The notes under the pieces: generated by a model
The model's input: the letters and a program-made list of their open reading frames with translations, nothing else
Told to the model about the DNA's origin: nothing
Databases searched by the model: none
Assembly: GCA_964533785.1 (NCBI GenBank)
Contig: CAZHNG010000394.1
Span: 1-6,010, forward strand
DNA: 6,010 nucleotides
Origin: JANQRV01 sp964533785
GTDB taxonomy: Bacteria; Bacteroidota; Bacteroidia; Chitinophagales; Saprospiraceae
Direction: 5' to 3'
Shown here: one piece after another, positions 1 to 6,010 of the stretch
Numbering within the stretch: the first letter of the stretch is position 1
Layout of the letters: every line of letters begins with the position of its first letter
Program-made: the position numbers and the translations under genes

Positions 1-1139
1 GGCTTCAATTTACAACCAGCCTGGAAGAAGGTATTAACCACGGCGAAGTTATTTGTCTTGCTTTACCGACTCCTCCCGGAGAAGATGGGTCAGCCGATTT
101 ATCGTATATTCTCGGTGTTGCCGGGCAACTAGCCCCAATGATCAATAGCTATAAGGTTATCGTAGATAAAAGCACGGTTCCAGTTGGTACTGCCGAGCAA
201 GTTGAAGCGATCATAAAAGAGGTGGTAGACGAAAGCTTGTTCGATGTCGTTTCCAACCCTGAGTTCCTGCGGGAAGGAGTCGCCGTAGATGATTTCATGA
301 AGCCCGATAGGGTCGTGATCGGTGCCAATACGGAAAAAGCAAAAGAAATTATGCACCAGTTATACGAGCCTTTTGTCCGCCAGGGAAACCCAATTATTAC
401 GATGGATATTCGCTCGGCAGAAATGACCAAATACGCAGCCAACTCGTACCTGGCTACACGCATTACATTTATGAATGAGATCGCTAATCTTTGTGAAAAA
501 CTGGGGGCAAATGTAGATATGGTACGGATCGGTATGGGTAGCGATACCCGGATAGGAAAAAGATTCCTCTTTCCCGGCGTTGGCTACGGAGGAAGCTGTT
601 TTCCGAAAGATGTTCAGGCCCTGGCCAGAACAGCAAAACAAAACGAGTACGAATTTAAGATCCTCAATGCAGTGATGGAAGTTAACTCCAGACAGCGTGA
701 AATCCTGGCAGACAAGATCATTGAATATTTCAACCATGATCTAACGGGACGGACGATTGCCATTTGGGGTCTTGCTTTCAAGCCTAATACCGATGATATC
801 CGCGAAGCACCTGCCATTTACATTATTAATAAGCTTTTGGAGGCCGGTGCTACAATCAAAGCATTTGACCCGGAAGCAATGGAGAACATTAAGGCTCTTT
901 TCGGAGATCGCATCCATTTGTCTGATGATCAATATGAAGCATTGATCGACGCCGATGCCTTAGCGATCGTTACCGAATGGAGTTTGTTCAGAACACCTAG
1001 TTTTAAGGTAATGAAGGAATTACTGAAAGAGAGTGTCATCTTCGACGGACGAAATTTATACGACCTTAAGCGGATGCAGGAGCAAGGGTTTAATTACTAT
1101 AGTATTGGTCGCCTACCGGTCTCACAAATCTTAGTTTAA
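1..1139 (+). CDS. ugd: UDP-glucose 6-dehydrogenase, 5'-truncated by the window edge
   Basis: This cytoplasmic enzyme oxidises UDP-glucose to UDP-glucuronate with two NAD+, supplying precursors for capsule and exopolysaccharide. The reading frame is open from base 3, so the ATG at 138 is internal. About 378 residues are visible; family members run to about 430-440, so roughly 60 residues, including the N-terminal GxGYVG Rossmann loop, lie upstream. Visible motifs in order are LPTPPGEDGSADL, DKSTVPVGT, NPEFLREG, the central-domain EMTKYAANSY (Lys codon at 429-431), GYGGSCFPKD with the catalytic Cys codon at 597-599, the C-terminal UDP-binding WGLAFKPNTDDIREAP, TEWSLFR and FDGRNLYD. All key residues I can check are present and the frame is intact to TAA. 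A hairpin terminator follows, so it appears to be transcribed separately from the next gene. GDP-mannose dehydrogenase is the nearest alternative, but the TPPGEDGSADL and C-terminal motifs favour UDP-glucose. Confidence 0.96.
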   Translation, partial: LQFTTSLEEGINHGEVICLALPTPPGEDGSADLSYILGVAGQLAPMINSYKVIVDKSTVPVGTAEQVEAIIKEVVDESLFDVVSNPEFLREGVAVDDFMKPDRVVIGANTEKAKEIMHQLYEPFVRQGNPIITMDIRSAEMTKYAANSYLATRITFMNEIANLCEKLGANVDMVRIGMGSDTRIGKRFLFPGVGYGGSCFPKDVQALARTAKQNEYEFKILNAVMEVNSRQREILADKIIEYFNHDLTGRTIAIWGLAFKPNTDDIREAPAIYIINKLLEAGATIKAFDPEAMENIKALFGDRIHLSDDQYEALIDADALAIVTEWSLFRTPSFKVMKELLKESVIFDGRNLYDLKRMQEQGFNYYSIGRLPVSQILV

Positions 1140-1181
1140 GATATACTCAACTTTTGGATAATACGTTTAAAACTCATAATT

Positions 1182-1214
1182 AGGTCACAATACATTATTG
1201 TGGCCTTTCTTTTT
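1182..1214 (+). terminator. Rho-independent terminator after ugd
   Basis: A 10-bp stem pairs AGGTCACAAT (1182-1191) with ATTGTGGCCT (1197-1206), with one G-U wobble and a 5-base loop. It is followed directly by the T-rich tract TTCTTTTT (1207-1214). It lies 42 bases after the ugd stop and 19 bases before the lipoprotein ATG. It therefore separates ugd from the downstream pair and leaves little room for the next gene's leader. Confidence 0.8.
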
Positions 1215-1233
1215 CATTTTTGAAATTGTAACT

Positions 1234-1938
1234 ATGTTAAAATCCTTTGCCTCCTTTGTATTATCCTTGATCTTTTTATTAGCGCTCAATTCCTGCTCTC
1301 AAGCTAACAAATCCAATGAGCGTGCAGAAACCACAACAGAAGAATCTGCAGATGCCGGTGAGCTCCCCTATTCCCCAAAATCAGCGGAAGAAGTTGAGAT
1401 TGTCGAAGCAGAAGATATAGACGGAAATACGGAAAGGTATTTTCGCCGCAAATCTGATTTTGCAAAAGATGGTAAATACGTTAAATACGGCCCGAAAGGA
1501 CAAAAACTCGTCGAAGCTTACTACGTCAATGACACGCTTCATCTTTACCGCATTCTTTATTACGAAAAAGGGGATACACAAATTGTAGAAACCTATAATA
1601 TGGGAGAATTTGACGGACCCTTTAAATCTTACTACGAAAACGGGCAATTAGAATTACTAGGGATTTATAATGATAATGTCGCTACCGGACAATGGAAAAA
1701 ATATTACAATACAGGAGAATTGATGGAAGTTGTTACATTTGCCGATAATCAGGAAAATGGTCCTTTTGTAGAATATTACCAGAATGGAAACCTAAAAGCG
1801 GAAGGTAATTATTTAAATGGAAGTAACGAACACGGCGAACTCAAACTCTACGATGAAGCCGGTGTACTCATAAAAAGAATGGATTGTGAAAAAGGGATCT
1901 GTAAAACTGTCTGGAAAGTAGACGATGAAAGTATTTAA
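1234..1938 (+). CDS. MORN_2-repeat (YwqK-like) lipoprotein
   Basis: The product is a predicted lipoprotein of 234 residues whose molecular function is unknown. Residues 1-20 form a short hydrophobic signal peptide ending in a lipobox-like LNSC, so Cys21 is the expected lipidation site. An acidic, low-complexity linker (about 22-65) follows. From about residue 79 to 218 there are five or six degenerate repeats of about 22-25 residues of the MORN_2 type (G-x-aromatic-x-x-Y-Y-x-N-G-x-L...Y-x-N), clearest at 128-146 (GPFKSYYENGQLE), 151-170 (GQWKKYYNTGELM) and 175-194 (GPFVEYYQNGNLK). Two Cys (218, 223) near the C-terminus could form a disulfide. The ATG at 1234 is preferred: an in-frame TTG at 1198 would put 12 extra residues before the signal peptide and start inside the terminator hairpin. 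The 3' end overlaps the porQ-like gene by 14 bases. YwqK-type proteins are often labelled antitoxins, but the lipobox and context argue for an envelope role here. Confidence 0.85.
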   Translation: MLKSFASFVLSLIFLLALNSCSQANKSNERAETTTEESADAGELPYSPKSAEEVEIVEAEDIDGNTERYFRRKSDFAKDGKYVKYGPKGQKLVEAYYVNDTLHLYRILYYEKGDTQIVETYNMGEFDGPFKSYYENGQLELLGIYNDNVATGQWKKYYNTGELMEVVTFADNQENGPFVEYYQNGNLKAEGNYLNGSNEHGELKLYDEAGVLIKRMDCEKGICKTVWKVDDESI

Positions 1939-2980
1939 AACTATGTGGAAATTTTTAGTCGCTCTCAGTTGTCTTCTACTGATTTCCTCTTTTCTTTTGA
2001 GTCAAATTGGTGGATTGAATACTTATCAGTTTCTGGATCTACCTGCTTCGGCCAGGATTTCAGGACTTGGAGAGAACTTGATTGCCGTCAGGGATGACGA
2101 TGCTAACCTCGCCTATGCAAACCCAGCCCTGCTCAATGCCAGTATGCATAACCACGCTTCTTTCAGCCACAGCTTTCTTTTTGAAGGCATTCAATTTGGC
2201 TTTGCCAACTATGCGCGCCACATCGATCATTTCGATGCCACCTTTTTTGGTGGTATTCAATACATCAGTTACGGAGATTTTGATCAAACTGATGAGTTTG
2301 GTAATATTAATGCTTCTTTTAATGCTTCCGAATATGCTTTTGCCCTCGGAGGTGGAAAAACCGTCTACGACCGGCTGGCTTTAGGTTTGAACGTAAAGGT
2401 TATTTCTTCAAACCTGGGCAATTTTCAATCCTTGGGCCTGGCCACAGATATTGGTGCTACTTACTTTGATACCACTTCTAATTTTACAGCCAGCATAGTC
2501 TTTAAGAATATAGGCACACAAATCAGTACTTACACAGATGATAATCAGGAACCTTTACCCTTTGAAATTCAATTAGGCATCTCTAAAAGACTGCGTTACC
2601 TTCCCTTTAGGTTTTCCATTGTTTACCATCATTTTGATCGCTGGGACATACTGTACGACGATCCCAACACGGAGGAAAATAATATCTTTTTTGGAAGCGA
2701 AACCACGGAAAGAAGTGATGCCAGCATTTGGTTCGACAATTTTTCCCGGCACTTTATTTTCAACGGAGAATTCCTTTTTGGAAAATTGGATAATTTTCGG
2801 CTGCGCTTCGGCTACAATCACTTCCGGCGCCGGGAATTGCTCGTTGATAACGCTGGCGGGCTAGCAGGTTTTTCTTTTGGAATCGGGTTTAAGGTAAATC
2901 GTTTCAAGATCGATTATGGTCGTTCCACCTATCATATTGCCGGCGCAATTGATCATTTCAGCATCTCTACGAAATTATAA
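1925..2980 (+). CDS. porQ: Type IX secretion system outer-membrane protein PorQ
   Basis: PorQ is a predicted outer-membrane beta-barrel of the FadL/PorV-like group, belonging to the Bacteroidota type IX secretion system that exports and anchors C-terminal-domain cargo at the cell surface. The 351-residue length fits the family. Residues 1 to about 27 form a signal peptide (basic MKVFK-MWK, then a hydrophobic core, ending near LLSQ). The mature N-terminus carries the family signature YQFLDLPASAR (34-44), then ISGLGEN, an acidic DDDANLAYANPALL (57-70) and a Gly/aromatic alternation typical of beta strands to the C-terminus. The start at 1925 is preceded by GGAAAG (1913-1918) at usable spacing, but it lies inside the upstream gene; ATG 1943, just after that gene's stop, would give 345 residues with the signal peptide still intact. 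Linkage to a MORN_2 lipoprotein suggests coupled expression. The assignment to PorQ rests on my recognition of the N-terminal signature. Confidence 0.85.
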   Translation: MKVFKTMWKFLVALSCLLLISSFLLSQIGGLNTYQFLDLPASARISGLGENLIAVRDDDANLAYANPALLNASMHNHASFSHSFLFEGIQFGFANYARHIDHFDATFFGGIQYISYGDFDQTDEFGNINASFNASEYAFALGGGKTVYDRLALGLNVKVISSNLGNFQSLGLATDIGATYFDTTSNFTASIVFKNIGTQISTYTDDNQEPLPFEIQLGISKRLRYLPFRFSIVYHHFDRWDILYDDPNTEENNIFFGSETTERSDASIWFDNFSRHFIFNGEFLFGKLDNFRLRFGYNHFRRRELLVDNAGGLAGFSFGIGFKVNRFKIDYGRSTYHIAGAIDHFSISTKL

Positions 2981-2983
2981 AGG

Positions 2984-4312
2984 CTAAATAACCTTCTTTC
3001 GGTACATCAATAAGTGCCATAACCCTCCGCCGATTGCGACGCATCCAACCGTAAAGAACCAATGGACCTCCTGGCTGATCACGAAAGGAAACAGCAACAA
3101 AAACAATACCTCGAATGGAGAAATCGCCAAATAAGCAATTGCAAAATTTTGTAATACCGGCGATTTATTTTCCGGGTCAACCATTCTCAACAACGTAATC
3201 CCCATCGCTGTTATGCCAGTGATCCATCCCCAGGTGAATATCGAGTTTTCGAACCATAACCGTTCAAAAGCAGCACGGCCTAGTATCCGGAAACAATAAT
3301 AACACAATAATAAACCTGCCACAAAAAGAATGGACAGGGGCAAAGCATATTCAATGATTATGGCGATCTTAATGGAGGCAATACCAAAAGCGACCAACAA
3401 ATCAGTAAACAACCCACAAACCCGGATCATAATAGCATGATCGAAATATTGAATCGCCCTGGTTTTCCGCAAAATCCATTTTACGATCAATCCCAAAAAG
3501 AAAGCGATAGAAAAACCGGCAATGCCATATCCATTGAATAGTTTTGCGCTTTCCTTTGAAAGCACGTAGGCCAAAAAACCAATGAGGAAAATAACCAGGA
3601 AATGCATCAGCAAAGGGTCTACTGCTACCGATGAAAACGTATTTCTTCCCATGGAAGACTGACGTATTTGCGGGATCACTCCCGTCTTGAATTCGGAAGG
3701 CAAATTGTGGATCGTCTGCAAATATCTGGTATGTTTTCTTTTAATCCCCCATTGAATAAGGATGATCCCGCCAATGGTAGAGGCAAAAATGCCAACCGTT
3801 GCGCTGGTCATAGCAAGGCTTTCCACCGCCTCCCAATCTAGGCTATTGGAAAATGATTCCGAAATAGCCGCCGCCGTGCCATGACCACCAAAGGAACCGG
3901 TTGCTATCAGCCCACCAAAGCCATTGTGCAGATCAGGGAATATATTTTTCAATATGGTCAAATTAAAAAGCATGCCCATTCCCCACTGCAAAAACAATAT
4001 CGCAGCAATGAACAACATCATCCGCATAATAGCACCGCGCCGTTGCGCAGGATATACATCATGACTATGAATAAAGGTAAAAGGTATGGCGGCGAAAATG
4101 AAGCAAATAAAAATACCAGGATACGCTCCGGCATTGTAAGAAAAATTGACTAGATCAAACACATTTTGACTTAAAAGAAGGGCTAGAATGCCCGCAATTA
4201 CACTGATCGGAATAAATAGTGCTTGCAGGGGCTTTATCAAATAACGGATAAAAAAGCTGGTAATCAGGAATATTGCCATTACTCCCAAGTCGTACAAAAA
4301 AGGGTATGTCAT
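2984..4312 (-). CDS. gltS: GltS-family sodium/glutamate-type symporter
   Basis: This is a polytopic inner-membrane protein of the ESS (GltS) family, which couples Na+ to glutamate uptake. From ATG 4312 it has 442 residues, against about 400 for E. coli GltS. I count roughly ten or eleven hydrophobic segments in two halves around a basic loop (about 190-232). The first half carries the hallmark re-entrant motif GSFGGHGTAAAISESF (139-154). The second half has the matching GITAMGITLLRMVDPENKSP segment (about 366-385), the counterpart of the G-x-T-A-x-G...LLR-x-VDP element of the family. The frame stays open upstream to 4600, but that part is hydrophilic and overlaps the acetyltransferase gene by 101 bases. 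ATG 4312 puts transmembrane segment 1 at residues 8-24, as in the family. ATG 4399 (471 residues, one base after an upstream stop) is the alternative. The actual substrate cannot be read from sequence. Its stop lies 3 bases from the convergent porQ stop. Confidence 0.85.
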   Translation of the reverse strand: MTYPFLYDLGVMAIFLITSFFIRYLIKPLQALFIPISVIAGILALLLSQNVFDLVNFSYNAGAYPGIFICFIFAAIPFTFIHSHDVYPAQRRGAIMRMMLFIAAILFLQWGMGMLFNLTILKNIFPDLHNGFGGLIATGSFGGHGTAAAISESFSNSLDWEAVESLAMTSATVGIFASTIGGIILIQWGIKRKHTRYLQTIHNLPSEFKTGVIPQIRQSSMGRNTFSSVAVDPLLMHFLVIFLIGFLAYVLSKESAKLFNGYGIAGFSIAFFLGLIVKWILRKTRAIQYFDHAIMIRVCGLFTDLLVAFGIASIKIAIIIEYALPLSILFVAGLLLCYYCFRILGRAAFERLWFENSIFTWGWITGITAMGITLLRMVDPENKSPVLQNFAIAYLAISPFEVLFLLLFPFVISQEVHWFFTVGCVAIGGGLWHLLMYRKKVI

Positions 4313-4400
4313 GATAGGTTTGAAATTGTAGTTGCCTGTAAAGGTAACAAGCTTAGGCAATTGTTTGGAAACAAGAGCTATCCCAATGACTCTTTCCATT

Positions 4401-4499
4401 TTATTGGCGCTTCGCAGGTAACATGTTGCGAATAGCCGTGATCTTCCACTGATCTTCCTCTTTGACAACAATGAATGTGCTCCACACGATAGAACATTC
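4401..4499 (-). pseudogene. C-terminal remnant of a SnoaL-like (DUF4440/NTF2-fold) gene
   Basis: Directly after the acetyltransferase TAA, and in the same frame, 32 sense codons run from 4499 to a second TAA at 4403-4401. The peptide contains STFIVVKEEDQWKITAIRN followed by MLP. That is the kind of last beta-hairpin seen in SnoaL-like/DUF4440 (SgcJ/EcaC-type) proteins: a hydrophobic strand with V-K, a turn with D-x-W-x-I, then A-x-x-N. No start codon or N-terminal part exists, since the sequence upstream is the intact acetyltransferase gene. The simplest reading is that a deletion or recombination left the 3' end of a former neighbour. Alternatives are chance resemblance, or rare readthrough adding a tail to the acetyltransferase. 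The family call is from memory of the motif, not from a search. Confidence 0.5.
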
Positions 4500-5021
4500 T
4501 TACAGCAGTACATTAATGTCTTTCCAAACGCAGCGAACGATTTTTGACTGGCTGCCATCAGGATTATCGCCCATGATCGGATCTTCCAGAAAAGCACCAT
4601 ATTTTTCGTAAAACCCTTTGGCTTGGTAATTTTCGGCTAAAACCCACAAGTAATAGGGTGATTTCGGGTCTTGTTTATAAACCCAGGCAGCTGTTCGCCG
4701 CATCAGTTCCCGGCCGATACCCCGTCTTTGATAGCCGGGAATAACGTGTAAATTATCCAGGAAGGCCCCATACTCGGGGTCGTGGTTTGCATATATACAA
4801 GCAAAGCCAATCAGCTGATCTTCATCAATAGCCAAAAGCACCAACTGATTGGCTGGGGGCTTGCTTAACCGTTCTTGCCAAACCCGGATCCGGTCTTCCA
4901 AAACCTCATGATCCAGGTAATGATCCGTTAAAAAGCCACGGTAATGGTGTTGCCAGTTTTGGGCATGCAAATAAGCTACTGCCCTTACATCTTTTGAAGA
5001 GGCTTCTCTGTATTCAATCAC
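4500..5021 (-). CDS. GNAT-family N-acetyltransferase
   Basis: This 173-residue single-domain protein transfers an acetyl group from acetyl-CoA to an unidentified amine acceptor in the cytoplasm. The N-terminus IEYREASSKDVRAVAYLHAQNW is the usual first strand and helix. The acetyl-CoA-binding motif A is LDNLHVIPGYQRRGIGRELM, with the pyrophosphate loop Q-R-R-G-I-G at 98-103. The C-terminal part LAENYQAKGFYEKYGA (128-143) is the standard motif B with Asn131 and Tyr139. The length is typical. The start is GTG at 5021, preceded by an A-run; no in-frame ATG lies between it and the upstream gene. It sits 57 bases after the thioredoxin-like gene on the same strand, so the two may be co-transcribed, though a TATAAT-containing promoter candidate lies in the gap. 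The TAA stop is followed in frame by a SnoaL-like remnant. Motifs alone do not distinguish small-molecule from protein N-terminal acetylation. Confidence 0.9.
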   Translation of the reverse strand: MIEYREASSKDVRAVAYLHAQNWQHHYRGFLTDHYLDHEVLEDRIRVWQERLSKPPANQLVLLAIDEDQLIGFACIYANHDPEYGAFLDNLHVIPGYQRRGIGRELMRRTAAWVYKQDPKSPYYLWVLAENYQAKGFYEKYGAFLEDPIMGDNPDGSQSKIVRCVWKDINVLL

Positions 5022-5038
5022 TTTTTTTGATTGATGGA

Positions 5039-5069
5039 TAATTATAATTCTACCCTAAAAGAAGGCAAA
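5039..5069 (-). promoter_or_regulatory. Possible internal promoter upstream of the GNAT gene
   Basis: On the minus strand TTTG (5069-5066) is followed by exactly 19 bases and then TATAATTA (5046-5039). The spacing fits the Bacteroidota -33/-7 layout (TTTG, then TAnnTTTG), but the second element matches only partly, although it contains TATAAT. The predicted transcript start would be about 10 bases before the GTG. AT-richness makes chance matches likely. Confidence 0.25.
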
Positions 5070-5078
5070 AACTGGTAC

Positions 5079-5633
5079 CTACTTCCATTTGATATTGCAA
5101 CCTGCACTGGGAATTTGCATGGCATCCACTTCTTCGCCGGCTAACACCGCATCTAAGGCACTTCTCAGGTCTTCCCCAGTTAGTGGAATATTGTTTCCAG
5201 GTCTTGAACCGTCTAAACGACCACGGTATACGAGCTTTAGATCACCGTCGAAGACGTAGATGTCGGGGGTACATGCCGCCGCATACGCTTTGGCAACTTC
5301 CTGGCTTTCATCGTACAAATAAGGAAAAGTATACCCCACCTCGGCAGCATGGACCTTCATCTTATCTGGCCCGTCTTGTGGATAATTCTCGGCATCATTG
5401 GAGCTGATCCCCACAAAAGCAACACCTTTTGCCTGGTATTCCTTCGCTAATTTCACTAATTCAGGATTCACATGAAGTACGTACGGACAATGGTTGCATA
5501 AAAACATAACGACGGTTGCCTTGTCCGACTTGATATCTGCAAGTGTTACTTCCTTGTTGGAAACCGTGTCCGGTAGCGTAAAATTGGGGGCGGTAGTTCC
5601 CAAATCTAACATACTTGATTCCGTTAAAGCCAT
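5079..5633 (-). CDS. Thioredoxin-fold (PRX-like/AhpC-TSA) protein with CNHC active site
   Basis: This 184-residue protein has the AhpC/TSA-thioredoxin fold and no signal peptide, so it is predicted cytoplasmic. Residues 9-25 (LDLGTTAPNFTLPD) are the usual start of the fold. The strand VVMFLCNHCPYV holds a C-x-x-C pair (Cys46 and Cys49) typical of the PRX_like1 group of thioredoxin-family proteins. CTPD (121-124) supplies the cis-Pro loop with an extra Cys, and the tail SAGCNIKWK (176-184) carries a further Cys179 in a motif shared by this group. A thiol-disulfide reductase or peroxidase-like activity on an unknown partner is inferred. The ATG at 5633 gives a short leader before the fold; ATG 5612 (residue 8) is possible. 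A Bacteroidota-type promoter candidate ends about 27 bases upstream. The acetyltransferase gene follows after 57 bases. Confidence 0.88.
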   Translation of the reverse strand: MALTESSMLDLGTTAPNFTLPDTVSNKEVTLADIKSDKATVVMFLCNHCPYVLHVNPELVKLAKEYQAKGVAFVGISSNDAENYPQDGPDKMKVHAAEVGYTFPYLYDESQEVAKAYAAACTPDIYVFDGDLKLVYRGRLDGSRPGNNIPLTGEDLRSALDAVLAGEEVDAMQIPSAGCNIKWK

Positions 5634-5659
5634 GAGTTTTTATTTTTTAGTACAATTTG

Positions 5660-5690
5660 AATAGATATTCCTTTTAAAAAAAGCAACAAA
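5660..5690 (-). promoter_or_regulatory. Candidate Bacteroidota-type promoter for the thioredoxin-like gene
   Basis: On the minus strand TTTG (5690-5687) is separated by exactly 19 bases from TATCTATT (5667-5660), close to the phylum's TTTG-N19-TAnnTTTG arrangement; five of the six specified bases in the -7 box are not all matched (TA, the first T and the third T fit). The expected transcript start is about 20 bases before the ATG at 5633. It overlaps the end of the small ORF at 5674-5844, which weakens either one claim or the other. Confidence 0.35.
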
Positions 5691-5844
5691 TGCGTTTTGC
5701 TATGGTTGTGAATCGATCCACTTCATCCTTATTTAGACTTTTGACGCTAACCCCTAAATTTAATAACAATAACTGCTTGATCATCCACGGACGACCTTGA
5801 GGGGACGACCACCGGAGTACCTGGTTTAATTGATTATCAAACAC
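5674..5844 (-). CDS. Possible small protein of 56 residues, unrecognised
   Basis: An open frame runs from GTG 5844 to TAA 5674 and encodes 56 residues. Parts of it read like a folded protein: an N-terminal segment NQLNQVLRW, the stretch GRPWMIKQLLLLNLGVSV, then a charged helix-like LNKDEVDRFTTIAKRI. I do not recognise a family. The GTG comes directly after an in-frame TAA and has no clear ribosome binding site, and no ATG lies before residue 21, so it may equally be the 3' end of a decayed gene. It ends 40 bases before the thioredoxin-like ATG on the same strand. It contains one copy of the 16-base repeat found again at 5961, which argues against simple coding conservation. Treat as a hypothesis. 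Confidence 0.3.
   Translation of the reverse strand: MFDNQLNQVLRWSSPQGRPWMIKQLLLLNLGVSVKSLNKDEVDRFTTIAKRICCFF
5734..5749. repeat. 16-base direct repeat, copy 1
   Basis: The sequence TAGACTTTTGACGCTA occurs here and again, identically and in the same orientation, at 5961-5976, 227 bases away. A perfect 16-base match within under 400 bases is unlikely by chance, so it is probably a dispersed intergenic repeat unit. This copy falls inside the small ORF candidate on the minus strand. Confidence 0.7.
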
Positions 5845-5960
5845 TTAAAAATACTATATCAAAAGTTCAATCCTTTTGCTGACGTGAAATGATATTTTCA
5901 TCCGTATTATACCATTTTGAATTCCGAATAGCGGGTAAAGAAATACGCCATCGTATATTC

Positions 5961-6007
5961 TAGACTTTTGACGCTAGACTCTAGAAGTTAGACTAAAAAT
6001 TCTAACT
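5961..6007. repeat. 16-base direct repeat, copy 2, within a TAGAC-rich inverted-repeat cluster
   Basis: Copy 2 of TAGACTTTTGACGCTA (5961-5976) opens a cluster of short related units: CTAGACTCTAG (5974-5984, an 11-base near-perfect palindrome), then AGTTAGA (5986-5992) pairing with TCTAACT (6001-6007) across an 8-base loop. TAGAC occurs three times in about 35 bases. The cluster looks like the start of an intergenic repeat array and may continue past the window edge. Confidence 0.55.
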
Positions 6008-6010
6008 AAT

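Larger units (their letters stand above)
5634..6010. other. 377-base stretch without a confident gene
   Basis: This is the only long gene-poor stretch in the window. It is AT-rich apart from a GC-rich patch around 5787-5820, which contains GGACGACC twice (5789-5796 and 5803-5810). It holds the promoter candidate at 5660-5690, the small ORF candidate at 5674-5844, two copies of a 16-base repeat, and an inverted-repeat cluster at the right edge. I see no tRNA cloverleaf, riboswitch-like fold or transposase fragment. Confidence 0.6.

Noticed and set aside
101..112. 12-base match ATCGTATATTCT shared with 5950-5961
   Set aside because: About one such match is expected by chance in 6 kb, and one copy lies in conserved ugd coding sequence.
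138..1139. ATG 138 as the true start of the UDP-glucose dehydrogenase
   Set aside because: The same frame is open to the window edge and encodes conserved family sequence (TPPGEDGSADL) upstream of this Met.
1198..1233. TTG 1198 as the start of the lipoprotein gene
   Set aside because: It lies inside the terminator hairpin and would place 12 hydrophobic residues ahead of a normal lipoprotein signal peptide beginning at ATG 1234.
4313..4600. Long N-terminal extension of the transporter up to 4600
   Set aside because: It overlaps the 3' end of the acetyltransferase gene in another frame and shows no transporter-like hydrophobic segment.
5789..5810. Tandem GGACGACC pair 14 bases apart as an operator or CRISPR-like unit
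   Set aside because: There are only two short copies, no dyad symmetry and no further spaced repeats; nothing else supports a regulatory or CRISPR role.
5907..5951. Minus-strand ORF beginning MAYFFTRYSEF
   Set aside because: It has only 14 residues before a stop, with no supporting context or recognised family.

Overview
The window looks like a stretch of ordinary chromosome from a member of the Bacteroidota. The strongest clue is a recognisable type IX secretion outer-membrane protein (PorQ-like), a system confined essentially to that phylum. Weak or absent Shine-Dalgarno sequences, a periplasm-facing lipoprotein with MORN_2 repeats, and a TTTG-N19-TA-type promoter candidate agree with this. 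I cannot name the genus; a Saprospiria/Lewinella-like bacterium is only a guess from moderate base composition and protein flavour.

Layout. The left edge (1-1139, +) is the 3' part of a UDP-glucose 6-dehydrogenase gene whose N-terminal NAD-binding start lies outside the window. A clear hairpin plus T-tract (1182-1214) ends it. Next on the + strand come a MORN_2-repeat lipoprotein (1234-1938) and a porQ-like gene (1925-2980), overlapping by 14 bases and so probably co-translated. They face a leftward block that ends 3 bases from the porQ stop. In transcription order on the minus strand this block is a possible 56-residue small protein (5844-5674), a thioredoxin-fold protein with a CNHC active site (5633-5079), a GNAT acetyltransferase (5021-4500), a 32-codon leftover of a SnoaL/DUF4440-like protein (4499-4401), and a GltS-family Na+/glutamate-type symporter (4312-2984). 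The right edge (5634-6010) has no confident gene; it holds the small ORF candidate, a promoter candidate, a 16-base direct repeat and a TAGAC-rich inverted-repeat cluster cut by the window end.

How the genes may work together. UDP-glucuronate production feeds surface polysaccharide synthesis. The lipoprotein and PorQ are both predicted envelope proteins, and their overlap suggests a shared role at the outer membrane. The minus-strand genes (redox protein, acetyltransferase, transporter) share direction but no evident pathway. I see no phage, IS transposase, CRISPR array, rRNA or tRNA. No convincing new multi-gene system is present. The items most worth a second look are the lipoprotein-porQ overlap, the in-frame SnoaL-like remnant behind the GNAT stop, and the small ORF with the repeats at the right edge.
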